A DNA stretch of 64,000 nt from Nitrososphaerota archaeon (GTDB taxonomy: Archaea > Thermoproteota > Nitrososphaeria > Nitrososphaerales > Nitrosopumilaceae): the NCBI GenBank assembly GCA_016872055.1, contig VHBH01000003.1, forward strand, positions 62,001 to 126,000. The letters run 5' to 3'. Each line of letters opens with the position of its first letter. Position 1 is the stretch's first letter. Both the position numbers and the translations under genes were made by a program. Under the pieces are notes generated by a model, which saw only the letters and a list, made by a program, of their open reading frames with translations, searched no databases and had not been told where the DNA came from. Below are positions 7,536 to 15,144 of the stretch, one piece after another.

Positions 7536-9299
7536 ATGTACAAACAGGGAACGTGGAAATTATCTGAATTAGCGCCAGACCACAAAAGCCCGGAATTTGC
7601 TAAACAGGTAACAAGGCTGGAATCCAAAGTCAAAAACTTTGGGAAGATAAAGCCAAAGCTTAGGCCTTCCATTTCATCAAAAGAGTTTTTCGGAATCATA
7701 CACAATATAGAAGATCTGGCAGAGGACGCAAGCAGGTTGGGTGGCTATGCTTCATTGTTGTATTCATCGGACACCCAGTCAGATGAGGCGACCACACTGC
7801 TAACAAGAATGTCCAAGTTGGGTTCAAAAATCGAAAACGAAACACTGTTTTTTGACTTGTGGTGGAAGCGCAAAATTGATGAAAAAAACGCCAACAGGCT
7901 AATCAAGGATGCGGGAAACTTATCGCAATTCCTTAGACATAAGCGACTCTTGGCAAAATACGCCCTCTCAGAGCCAGAAGAAAAAATAATCAACACCCTT
8001 GATGTTACGGGCTCGACAGCACTTGTAAAATTATACGATAAGATAACAAACGCATTTGAGTATGTCATAACAATTAACGGTAAAAAGAAAAAACTTACCC
8101 GGGAGTTGCTAAGTGTTCTTGTACGTAGTAGCAATCCGAATTTGAGAAAAACCGCATACCAGACACTCTTAGGAAAATTTAATTCAAACAAGGGAGTGCT
8201 AGGCGAAATCTATCAGAACCTGGTCCTAAACTGGAAAGATGAGGGAATTGAAATTAGAAAATACACCTCCCCGATATCGATTAGAAACACTGGGAATGAT
8301 GTTGATGACAAAACCGTCCAAGTGTTGCTTGAGGTCTGTAAGAAAAACTCTAGTGTATTTTACAAGTTTTTTGAATTCAAGGCGAAGTCATTAGGCCTCA
8401 AAAAGCTTAGAAGATACGATCTGTATGCTCCTAGTGCAAAAAAATTCAAAGAAAAAGACTATACCTACGACAAGGCAACAAGACTTGTCCTAGAGTCTCT
8501 GAATAAGTTCAGCCCCACATTATCACAGTATGCAAACAGAGTATTTGATCAAAACCACATTGATTCTCAGATCAGGCCGGGCAAGCGAGACGGTGCATTT
8601 TGTAGCACAGTATCGCCAAAGCTCACCCCATATGTTTTGGTAAACTATGCAGGAAAGTCAAAGGACGTATTCACACTGGCACACGAGCTTGGCCATGCAG
8701 TGCATAGTCAGGCAGCATCTAAGCAATCCATCCTAGTCTCAGAGGCCCCACTCCCATTGGCAGAAACGGCTTCGACATTTTCTGAGTTGCTCCTATATGA
8801 TAACATTTCAGACCAAATGGCAGACACCGAAAAAGCCGCCATTTTATCAGAAAAAATAGATGACATTTATGCCACCGTGATGCGCCAGGCGTTCTTTACA
8901 ATATTTGAGATCGAAGCACATAAGCAAATTGCCAACGGCACCACCATAGAAGAGCTATCCAAGGCATACCTAGGGAACCTGAAGGTTCAGTTTGCAAATT
9001 CTATAGAGATATCTGAGGATTTTGCGCTTGAGTGGTCCTGCATTCCGCACTTTTTCCACACACCTTTTTACTGCTATGCATATTCATTTGGAAATCTGCT
9101 GTCGCTGTCGCTGTTCCAAATGTATCAAAGGGAGGGAAGATCGTTTGAGAAGACATACCTTGAGATTCTATCTGCCGGAGGCTCAAAAAAGCCAGAAACT
9201 CTACTCAACGAATACGGAATCGATATTTCATCTGCCAAGTTCTGGCAGGATGGCTTTGATTACATCAATTCGCAGGTAAAAGAACTGGTTTTATTATAA
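7536..9299 (+). CDS. pepF: Oligoendopeptidase F (M3B metallopeptidase)
   Basis: 587 residues, the usual length. The zinc site HELGHAVHS near residue 386 gives the HExxH motif, followed by the conserved glutamate region (LAETASTFSE). The C-terminal part contains FHTPFYCYAYSFGNLLS, typical of M3B enzymes. No signal peptide is present, so it should hydrolyse short peptides in the cytoplasm. The gene starts with ATG 73 nt beyond the divergent tRNA-Val and ends in a hairpin followed by T residues. Confidence 0.93.
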   Translation: MYKQGTWKLSELAPDHKSPEFAKQVTRLESKVKNFGKIKPKLRPSISSKEFFGIIHNIEDLAEDASRLGGYASLLYSSDTQSDEATTLLTRMSKLGSKIENETLFFDLWWKRKIDEKNANRLIKDAGNLSQFLRHKRLLAKYALSEPEEKIINTLDVTGSTALVKLYDKITNAFEYVITINGKKKKLTRELLSVLVRSSNPNLRKTAYQTLLGKFNSNKGVLGEIYQNLVLNWKDEGIEIRKYTSPISIRNTGNDVDDKTVQVLLEVCKKNSSVFYKFFEFKAKSLGLKKLRRYDLYAPSAKKFKEKDYTYDKATRLVLESLNKFSPTLSQYANRVFDQNHIDSQIRPGKRDGAFCSTVSPKLTPYVLVNYAGKSKDVFTLAHELGHAVHSQAASKQSILVSEAPLPLAETASTFSELLLYDNISDQMADTEKAAILSEKIDDIYATVMRQAFFTIFEIEAHKQIANGTTIEELSKAYLGNLKVQFANSIEISEDFALEWSCIPHFFHTPFYCYAYSFGNLLSLSLFQMYQREGRSFEKTYLEILSAGGSKKPETLLNEYGIDISSAKFWQDGFDYINSQVKELVLL

Positions 9300-9327
9300 G
9301 TGAAAATGGGGCTGACAGCCTTTACGC

Positions 9328-9354
9328 ACTGGCTGCCAGTCCACGGAATTTTTT
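9328..9354 (+). terminator. Possible terminator after pepF
   Basis: A 5-bp stem ACTGG/CCAGT with a CTG loop (9328-9340) is followed by a run of six T at 9349-9354. Archaeal termination mainly needs the T run; the hairpin may be incidental. Confidence 0.35.
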
Positions 9355-9475
9355 GTTCCCCGAACGGTTTGAATCGATGTCAAGATATGTTCTGAGCCAT
9401 TTGGATTTAAACCTTTGATTCATTCATGTTGATTCTTACGCAAAGTTAATACTAAAAATTGATTCTGCCAACTTT

Positions 9476-10621
9476 GTGTACAGCATTTTTGCAATACTTA
9501 GCCTAGTTCTTATTCTAGGATTTACTACGAGTGTGTTTGCAGAAGAGCCAAGGCTTTCCACGTATCACGAAACTGCAACAATCCTTGTCGATCAGAAAAT
9601 TTCAAACAACGTCACTGCCTCAGTGTCGCTACAGACTACATCCCTGCATGAATTTCAGATCCCGCCAGCACTAGACGAGAAGATACGAAATAACACAGAC
9701 ATCACCGCAGTGGTAATCACAAATGAGAAACAGTGCGTCCTTGGGGTTCAGGAAGACATTTGTGTAATGATAAACGTCAAGCGCCAAGAGGGTCAGGGAG
9801 GCATCCAGGCAGCACAGCAAAAGGCAAGGCAGGCAGGCGACGCAATAATAGGCGATATTAACGAATTTTTCGGCCTAAACACAGAATTCCACTCTGCATT
9901 CATTCATTTTGACGATAAAGCGAACCAAGCGCTAGAGACGCAAGGCCAAGTCTCTGGAACTGGAGTAGTATCTGCAGTTTATACAGCATCATTTCAGAAC
10001 ACAGACTTTATGTTCAATCGATTCTCCGGCGCATTGATTCCAAATCAGATTAGAAGTATGGGCGGATTTTATGAAATAGCACAGACACTAACCAAAGATG
10101 ACTCTTCTAGGATGACATTTTCCATACTGCCAAGGGGGCCTATCTCTATTATGCAGCTCAAAGTCTCAGAGAGCTATCCGGGACTAGCTAAGAGTCTTAC
10201 AACTGTTGAGCCACTAAAGTTCCTCAAGGTGAACGAAATCAATAAGTCAGACTATTACAAAGTTGGATTCTTTCCGTTAAACTCAATCGTGTATGTTGTA
10301 ATACTCCCACAAGACGAATCTGCATATGCAGTTGTAGGAAGTATGATTGGTGCCACAGTCAAGAACAATCAGACTATTCCAGCAGATCTAGAGACGAGCG
10401 GGTGGTTCTTCAATTCCAATTCAGGCAAAAAAATAGAGGCAATGTACCTTTTTGGCAAGGAGTTTTCTGCAGATAGTACCGATTTGAAAATCACTTTCGG
10501 CAAAGAATCATCACCAATAACAGCAAATGTAGGACTACAGGAAATCGTAATCCTAGTTGGAATTGGTGCAGCAGCTGCAGGCGCAGTTGTGTATTATCTA
10601 AAAGGAATTAGGCCTAAATAA
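9476..10621 (+). CDS. Secreted, C-terminally anchored protein, 381 aa
   Basis: A signal peptide (MYSIFAILSLVLILGF, cleavage probable near VFAEE) and a C-terminal membrane helix (IVILVGIGAAAAGAVVYYL) with a basic tail put the body outside the cell. The start is GTG; TTAATACTA lies about 22-30 nt upstream, consistent with a leaderless GTG start. No enzymatic motif is visible. It ends convergently with the arginine decarboxylase gene, overlapping by 8 nt. Function unknown; such singly anchored surface proteins are common in thaumarchaea. Confidence 0.75.
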   Translation: MYSIFAILSLVLILGFTTSVFAEEPRLSTYHETATILVDQKISNNVTASVSLQTTSLHEFQIPPALDEKIRNNTDITAVVITNEKQCVLGVQEDICVMINVKRQEGQGGIQAAQQKARQAGDAIIGDINEFFGLNTEFHSAFIHFDDKANQALETQGQVSGTGVVSAVYTASFQNTDFMFNRFSGALIPNQIRSMGGFYEIAQTLTKDDSSRMTFSILPRGPISIMQLKVSESYPGLAKSLTTVEPLKFLKVNEINKSDYYKVGFFPLNSIVYVVILPQDESAYAVVGSMIGATVKNNQTIPADLETSGWFFNSNSGKKIEAMYLFGKEFSADSTDLKITFGKESSPITANVGLQEIVILVGIGAAAAGAVVYYLKGIRPK

Positions 10622-11165
10622 CCAGAACAGCTGCAGAAAACACAGTAGTCCAGCGTCCTTTGGTGTCACCGACTGCAGTCTGCGTTATGTTCATTGATTT
10701 GTAAATTTCTCCAGAAATCTTCCACTGTTTTCTTTTCTCGTCCCATGACTTGTCCAATTCAAACTTGATTCCAAGAGACGAAGCAAGCATTTGAGCGGCA
10801 ATGTCTTCTGCATAGTCTCCTGCCTGCTTTTCGTTTTGTCCATATGCCTCATATTCCGATAGATAGCCGTACCTGTTTGGGTCTTTTGGTTGAGCGATGC
10901 CGACGGATGCCGAGATTAATCGGTGTGGCTCGTTTGTTTGGTTTCTTGAATAAATGCAAAATAGAACTTGACCCGGATTGATAAGCTTGAGGCCTTCTGC
11001 ACGCGAGACCATCTTTGCGCGAGGTGGGAAAATACTGGAAATCAGAACTATGTTTGTACCTGCGATTCCTGCGTCTCTCAGGGCAAATTCGAAGCTTGTC
11101 AGTCTATCTTCATGAACACCTCTGCCTTTTGTGAGGAATAATTTTTTTGCAACTAGATCAAGCAT
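10614..11165 (-). CDS. pdaD: Pyruvoyl-dependent arginine decarboxylase
   Basis: 183 residues from the chosen start. The self-cleavage site is visible as VLISSIFPPRA, where Ser-Ser cleavage forms the pyruvoyl cofactor. The C-terminal half has the family block (ISASVGIAQPKD, GYLSEYEAYG). It decarboxylates arginine to agmatine, the first step of archaeal polyamine synthesis. The frame is open to an ATG at 11186, but a TATA-like element at 11191-11201 fits a transcript starting at the ATG at 11165, which gives MLDLVAKKLFLTKG. Confidence 0.9.
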   Translation of the reverse strand: MLDLVAKKLFLTKGRGVHEDRLTSFEFALRDAGIAGTNIVLISSIFPPRAKMVSRAEGLKLINPGQVLFCIYSRNQTNEPHRLISASVGIAQPKDPNRYGYLSEYEAYGQNEKQAGDYAEDIAAQMLASSLGIKFELDKSWDEKRKQWKISGEIYKSMNITQTAVGDTKGRWTTVFSAAVLVI

Positions 11166-11190
11166 TTTGTTTTTGTAACAATACATGGAA

Positions 11191-11201
11191 TTATTATACT
11201 T
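11191..11201 (-). promoter_or_regulatory. TATA-like element of pdaD
   Basis: On the minus strand this reads AAGTATAATAA. It lies 26-36 nt before the ATG at 11165 but only 5-15 nt before the ATG at 11186, so it decides in favour of the shorter protein. Confidence 0.4.
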
Positions 11202-11309
11202 ATTTCAGCTTGAGGTATGATTTTGTCTAGAATAATCTGTACAAAATGTGCGCCTTTTGCCAAATGCAGATACGCACATGTTATTATTCAGTTGAGTCCA
11301 CATTGAATC

Positions 11310-11876
11310 GTGGATATCTTCGGCTTTTCTTTGGATTCTGTGCTGCAATCAGACGGGTTTGTAATTGGATATTATGTCTTTACAGTTGCAACATCGCTAG
11401 TACTAATCAAGGAGACAAAAAAGCGGTTGCGGGACCTAAAGGATGGAATTCGCTCTATTGTTTACGCTCCAATAGCATTTGGCATACTAATCGCATACTT
11501 GGTGACGCTATTCCCAATTGTAGAGAATATTCCCATTTTGAACTGGAGCTGGCTGGGTTATAATATCGCGTTTGGTCCTTTTGCCGACCAAGGAGTCTGG
11601 GGAATTGTACCGTTTATTCCTCTGCTTTTGTACATGTTCATCCACATAAACTACGTAGAAGAATTTTACTTTAGAAAATCAAAAAAAATGGTTCTGGTTT
11701 GGGCAGTAGCGCATGTTGCAATGGGGATCAAGCTTCACATGGCAATATTGCTAATCCCAATTGGGTTTTTGTTCAAGTATATCTATGACAAAAAAGGCCT
11801 CAATCACTCTTATGCAATGCACTTTACTACAAACATCCTAGTTGTAGTGGCGCTATTTCTTACGCTTATTCGATGA
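11310..11876 (+). CDS. CPBP-family intramembrane protease-like protein
   Basis: 188 residues, about five or six hydrophobic helices. Three motifs match the CPBP (Rce1/Abi) pattern in the right order: EEFYFR (EExxxR), VWAVAHVAMG (aromatic-xxx-His), and HFTTN (HxxxN). Members cleave CAAX-type or membrane substrates or act in bacteriocin immunity. Archaeal substrates are unknown. Upstream Met codons exist in another frame only. The 3' end overlaps the convergent small membrane gene by 24 nt. The family assignment is from motif spacing. Confidence 0.65.
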   Translation: MDIFGFSLDSVLQSDGFVIGYYVFTVATSLVLIKETKKRLRDLKDGIRSIVYAPIAFGILIAYLVTLFPIVENIPILNWSWLGYNIAFGPFADQGVWGIVPFIPLLLYMFIHINYVEEFYFRKSKKMVLVWAVAHVAMGIKLHMAILLIPIGFLFKYIYDKKGLNHSYAMHFTTNILVVVALFLTLIR

Positions 11877-12071
11877 CCTTTCCGGCTTTGGTCCCTGCAT
11901 GAAATAACGATATCCGATAAATCCACCGATGCAGAGATTGATTACTCCAAACAACACCAAAATTAGAGGGATTGGTTTTATGAGAACCATTCCCGCGATG
12001 ATTCCCCATGTTCCGGTTCCCAGAAACAAAATTGTCAGAACCTTGAGCTTCTTTAGCGGAATCCATTTCAT
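11853..12071 (-). CDS. Small membrane protein with two predicted helices, 72 aa
   Basis: Two hydrophobic helices (VLTILFLGTGTWGIIAGMVL and PLILVLFGVINLCIGGFIGY) are followed by a basic, Ser/Lys-rich tail (ERSSNKRKK). No known family. It overlaps the end of the CPBP-like gene in antiparallel orientation by 24 nt, an unusually long convergent overlap. Confidence 0.6.
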   Translation of the reverse strand: MKWIPLKKLKVLTILFLGTGTWGIIAGMVLIKPIPLILVLFGVINLCIGGFIGYRYFMQGPKPERSSNKRKK

Positions 12072-12155
12072 TTGTTGAGTTTTTGATGTGACTCTATTAA
12101 AGAGTGACGGGCTGCACTAACATTTTAAAACGCTAGTTTTTGTTAGAAAATCGTT

Positions 12156-12229
12156 GCCAATATAGCTCAGCCTGGCAGAGCATCGGTTTTGTAAACCGAG
12201 GGTCGAGGGTCCAAATCCCTCTATTGGCT
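12156..12229 (+). tRNA. tRNA-Thr (TGT)
   Basis: A 74-nt cloverleaf without intron: acceptor GCCAATA/TATTGGC, D stem GCTC/GAGC, anticodon stem TCGGT/ACCGA with loop TTTGTAA (anticodon TGT), T arm GAGGG-TCCAAAT-CCCTC, discriminator T. CCA is not encoded. A run of six T begins at the last base and is a likely terminator. Confidence 0.95.
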
Positions 12230-12293
12230 TTTTTCAACTTTATGTTCCAAGGATTTATTAGAGGACCAGAGATTCGGCAAACATTAGGCTATA

Positions 12294-12334
12294 ATGACGG
12301 AAAATGAGCAATGAGCTTCTTTGTCTGTCATTGC
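12294..12334 (+). promoter_or_regulatory. Hairpin-forming 5' leader of the DEAD-box helicase gene
   Basis: GCAATGA at 12308-12314 pairs perfectly with TCATTGC at 12328-12334. ATGAC at 12294-12298 can instead pair with GTCAT at 12327-12331, so the two stems are mutually exclusive. AGGA at 12337-12340 follows directly, a possible ribosome binding site 7 nt before the TTG start. The arrangement would allow folding to control access to that site. This is inference from sequence only. Confidence 0.35.
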
Positions 12335-12347
12335 TTAGGAAAATAAA

Positions 12348-13913
12348 TTGACAAAATTTGAAGAATTAGGGATAAAACAATCCATCTTAGATGGATTAAA
12401 GGACATTGGATTTGATGAGGCGTTTCCGATCCAAGAGGCAACTATACCTGTTTTACTATCTGGTAGAGACGTCATAGGCCAAGCGCACACAGGAACTGGC
12501 AAGACTGCAGCATTTGGAATATCAATGCTAAGTGGAATTGATGCAAACAAGACAATCCAGGGCTTGGTATTAGCACCAACGAGAGAGCTAGCACTGCAAA
12601 TAACAGATGAGATTAAAAAATTCGCAAAACACACAGGTATTCGTGTAGTTTCAATATACGGCGGGCAGGGAATGGGAGTACAGCTCCAGGCACTCAAACA
12701 TGGAGTCGAGGTAATTGTTGCCACACCAGGCAGACTAATTGACCACCTAAAACAAGGCTCTATTGAGCTCAACGACCTCAAGTATGCTGTCCTAGACGAA
12801 GCAGACACTATGCTAGATATGGGCTTTATCGACGACATTCGATTTATCTTGGAAATGACCCCAGTCAACAAGGTAATGTCATTATTCTCCGCCACAATGC
12901 CTCCAGAGATCCTAAGACTGGCAGACGAATACCTAAACAACCCAAAACAGTTTCTCTTATCAGCAGACGACCTTTCAGGAGAGGGAATAGACCAATCATT
13001 TCTAGTTATCAAGGACAGAGAGAAAATGGATTATCTCGTACAATTTATCAAAGAAAACAAGCGCGGCCAATCAGTGGTATTTTGCTCAACTAAAAACAGA
13101 ACTAGGGATGTTGCTCGCGCATTGCGCCAAGCAGGGTATAACGCAGTAGCAATTGAAGGTGACATGTCACAGCATAGACGTGAAATATCCATGTCACAGT
13201 TCAGACGAGGCCAGGCGGACATTTTGGTTGCAACCGACGTAGCCGCAAGAGGAATTGATGTTCCAGAGGTAGCTCTGGTAGTAAACTATGATGTGCCAAA
13301 CCAAGAAATGGTCTATTTCCACCGAATCGGAAGAACCGCAAGAGCAGGTGCAAAAGGCAGAGCAATCACACTTGTATCGTATTCTTCAGTTGGCGATTTT
13401 AATCTAATAAAGCAACAAGTCAAGGCGCCAATGACTGATCTTAACGAAAAGATGGGAATAATTGTAGACATTCCAGACCCACTAAAAAGACAAGTCGGCC
13501 CGCGCAGAACATTTGGACGCGGAGGAGGAGGATTTGGTAGAGGTGGAGGAAGAAGATTTGGTGGAGGAAGAAGCTTTGGTGGAGGAAGAAGCTTTGGCCG
13601 AGGTGGAGGTTCTAGAGGAGGATTTGGTGGACGACGCGACCAAGATAGACGCGATTCTGGTAGAGAAGAGCGAAGAGATTCTGGTAGAGAAGAGCGAAGA
13701 GATTCCGGCTATAGAAGAGATGATGATAGACGCGATTCTGGATTTAGGGGTGGATTTAACAGGGGAAGACGAGATTATGATAGACGCGATTCTGGTAGAG
13801 AAGAGCGAAGAGATTCCGGCTATAGAAGAGAGGAAAAACGCGAATCTAGAATAGAGGGTGGTTTTAGAGGGCAACATGCTTCAAAGAGACCGGCTCATAG
13901 AAGACGCTGGTAA
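12348..13913 (+). CDS. DEAD-box RNA helicase with Arg/Gly-rich repetitive tail
   Basis: 521 residues. The core has motif I AHTGTGKT, Ia PTRELALQ, Ib TPGRL, II DEAD, III SAT and VI HRIGRTAR. From about residue 385 the tail is low complexity: first RGG/GGGRSFGG-like, then repeated DRRDSGREERRDSG units. Such tails bind RNA non-specifically. Similar proteins unwind RNA in cold response, ribosome assembly or decay. The start is TTG because an in-frame TAG lies four codons upstream. It is preceded by the hairpin leader. Confidence 0.93.
   Translation: MTKFEELGIKQSILDGLKDIGFDEAFPIQEATIPVLLSGRDVIGQAHTGTGKTAAFGISMLSGIDANKTIQGLVLAPTRELALQITDEIKKFAKHTGIRVVSIYGGQGMGVQLQALKHGVEVIVATPGRLIDHLKQGSIELNDLKYAVLDEADTMLDMGFIDDIRFILEMTPVNKVMSLFSATMPPEILRLADEYLNNPKQFLLSADDLSGEGIDQSFLVIKDREKMDYLVQFIKENKRGQSVVFCSTKNRTRDVARALRQAGYNAVAIEGDMSQHRREISMSQFRRGQADILVATDVAARGIDVPEVALVVNYDVPNQEMVYFHRIGRTARAGAKGRAITLVSYSSVGDFNLIKQQVKAPMTDLNEKMGIIVDIPDPLKRQVGPRRTFGRGGGGFGRGGGRRFGGGRSFGGGRSFGRGGGSRGGFGGRRDQDRRDSGREERRDSGREERRDSGYRRDDDRRDSGFRGGFNRGRRDYDRRDSGREERRDSGYRREEKRESRIEGGFRGQHASKRPAHRRRW
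13644..13834 (+). repeat. Intragenic direct repeats in the helicase tail
   Basis: A block of about 43 nt beginning ATTCTGGTAGAGAAGAGCGA occurs at about 13677 and again at about 13789. A shorter copy lies at about 13653. The copies are almost identical at the DNA level, including synonymous positions, so the expansion is recent or kept homogeneous. Confidence 0.7.
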
Positions 13914-13945
13914 TCTTTTTTAAACTCGAGTTATAGTGATATGCG

Positions 13946-14188
13946 ATGGAAGTAGGTTTTGTTTTACTCAATTGCGACCTTGGTGCAGAAGAATACCTGC
14001 TAGACGAAATAAAGCAGATTCCAGAAGTAACGCAAGCATACCTGACATTTGGTGCATATGACATCATTATTGAGATCCATGCTAAATCACCAGAAGATTT
14101 TGACAAGACAGTATCCAACAAAATCCGAAGACTGTCGCGAGTCATGAGCACAATGACATTGAAGGTTCTTGCAAGTCAGACCAAATAA
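13946..14188 (+). CDS. Stand-alone RAM (Lrp/AsnC effector) domain protein
   Basis: 80 residues that match only the ligand-binding half of Lrp/AsnC regulators (VGFVLLNCDLGAEEYLL, then FGAYDIIIEIHA and IRRLSRVMSTMTL). There is no DNA-binding helix-turn-helix. Such proteins form ring-shaped oligomers and bind amino acids at subunit interfaces; they may modify full-length Lrp proteins. It lies 32 nt after the helicase gene and may be co-transcribed. Two relatives lie elsewhere in this window. Confidence 0.88.
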   Translation: MEVGFVLLNCDLGAEEYLLDEIKQIPEVTQAYLTFGAYDIIIEIHAKSPEDFDKTVSNKIRRLSRVMSTMTLKVLASQTK

Positions 14189-14203
14189 TTCAGGTAATAC
14201 AAA

Positions 14204-14491
14204 TTGGAAAAAATTCAATATTCTGGAACAGTGTGGGCAATAAACCACAACAACCCAGAACCTTTAGTCACCCATTGCCTAAAAAAACTTCAGGAATATG
14301 GCATTAAAAAAGAAGACATCAGACTCACAGATGCCCCTGAAAACGTCCAAGTTGGCGAAATAGTAGTGGAAATGTGGCCGTACCACATAGATGTTGCGCG
14401 CGTGAGAACAATCCGAAACGAGTCATTCATTTCAGGATCCGTCATGCAGATTGAGCTAAGAGCTGACGAGCAGGGAAATTACATAGATTAA
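14204..14491 (+). CDS. Conserved hypothetical protein, 95 aa
   Basis: Soluble, mixed alpha/beta-looking protein with a TTG start (15 nt after the RAM gene). Residues such as VWAINHNNPEPLVTHCLKKL and VVEMWPYHIDVARVRTI look like a compact domain, but I recognise no family. Likely in one transcript with the helicase and RAM genes. It ends 15 nt before the convergent blue copper gene. Confidence 0.6.
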   Translation: MEKIQYSGTVWAINHNNPEPLVTHCLKKLQEYGIKKEDIRLTDAPENVQVGEIVVEMWPYHIDVARVRTIRNESFISGSVMQIELRADEQGNYID

Positions 14492-14506
14492 AAATAAAAA
14501 AAAGAC

Positions 14507-15058
14507 TTAGCTGACTACAACTTTCCCCTTCATCCAAGGACGAATAATATCAAAGTATTCGTATGTTCCAGCTTTGTCAAATTTTTGTGAGAATTTGCCA
14601 TTGGCTTCAATTATGCCTGAGTCAAAATTGCCATCAGGCCCACTCATGATGTTACCGCTGGTTATGGTATGTTTGCCAGAGTCCTTGTTTATCCAGGTAA
14701 CTGTGCCTCCCTTTTTGACCGTGGTCTCAAATGATGAATAGCATTTGTTTCCTTTTGCACAACTTTCACTATCACTAGATCCTTTTTTGATTTCTACTGT
14801 AGCTGTCGAAGTTGGCTTTCCTGTAGACTTTTTAGTTTCTTTTGTGGTCTCTTTCTTGTCGGCTTTCTTGTCGGCTTTCTTGTCGGCTTTCTTGTCGGCT
14901 TTCTTGTCGGCTTTCTTGTCGGCTTTCTTGTCGGCTTTCTTGTCGGCTTTCTTGTCGGCTTTGCTTTCTTGGGCATCTGCGTGTTGCATCATTGGCACGG
15001 TTAGGACGGCACCAAGTAATGCAAAGATCGCCACACATGCAAAAATTATCTTTTTCAT
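14507..15058 (-). CDS. Secreted plastocyanin-fold protein with KKAD repeats and lost copper ligands
   Basis: 183 residues: signal peptide (residues 1-30), nine KADK repeats as a charged linker, a Ser/Thr/Lys stretch, then a cupredoxin domain. The first ligand His is kept (GKHTITS). Where blue copper proteins have C-x2-H-x2-M, here the sequence is YFDIIRPWMKG, so Cys is Asp and His is Arg. A type 1 copper site cannot form in the usual way. The neighbouring paralogue at 15145 has all ligands. It may be structural, bind another metal, or regulate. Confidence 0.88.
   Translation of the reverse strand: MKKIIFACVAIFALLGAVLTVPMMQHADAQESKADKKADKKADKKADKKADKKADKKADKKADKKADKKETTKETKKSTGKPTSTATVEIKKGSSDSESCAKGNKCYSSFETTVKKGGTVTWINKDSGKHTITSGNIMSGPDGNFDSGIIEANGKFSQKFDKAGTYEYFDIIRPWMKGKVVVS
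14858..14963 (-). repeat. 12-nt tandem repeat array encoding KKAD (GCC type)
   Basis: Eight exact copies plus one partial copy of a 12-nt unit (AAGAAAGCCGAC on the coding strand). All copies use GCC for Ala. It forms the linker of the copper-ligand-lacking paralogue. Confidence 0.92.
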
Positions 15059-15144
15059 TATTTTGGGAACAATGCTATAACTAAATAAATTTGTTTAAGA
15101 TTTCATCATGATAATAAAATAAGAAAAATCAGAATTTCTTCTGA

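Noticed and set aside
13482-13877. Ser-rich minus-strand ORF and Glu-rich plus-strand ORF over the helicase tail
   Set aside because: They are frame shadows of the RGG/DRRDSG repeats.
14842-15084. Plus-strand ORFs with LSCR repeats across the KKAD array
   Set aside because: They are the antisense reading of a 12-nt tandem repeat, which stays open in all frames. The minus-strand frame has the signal peptide and cupredoxin domain.
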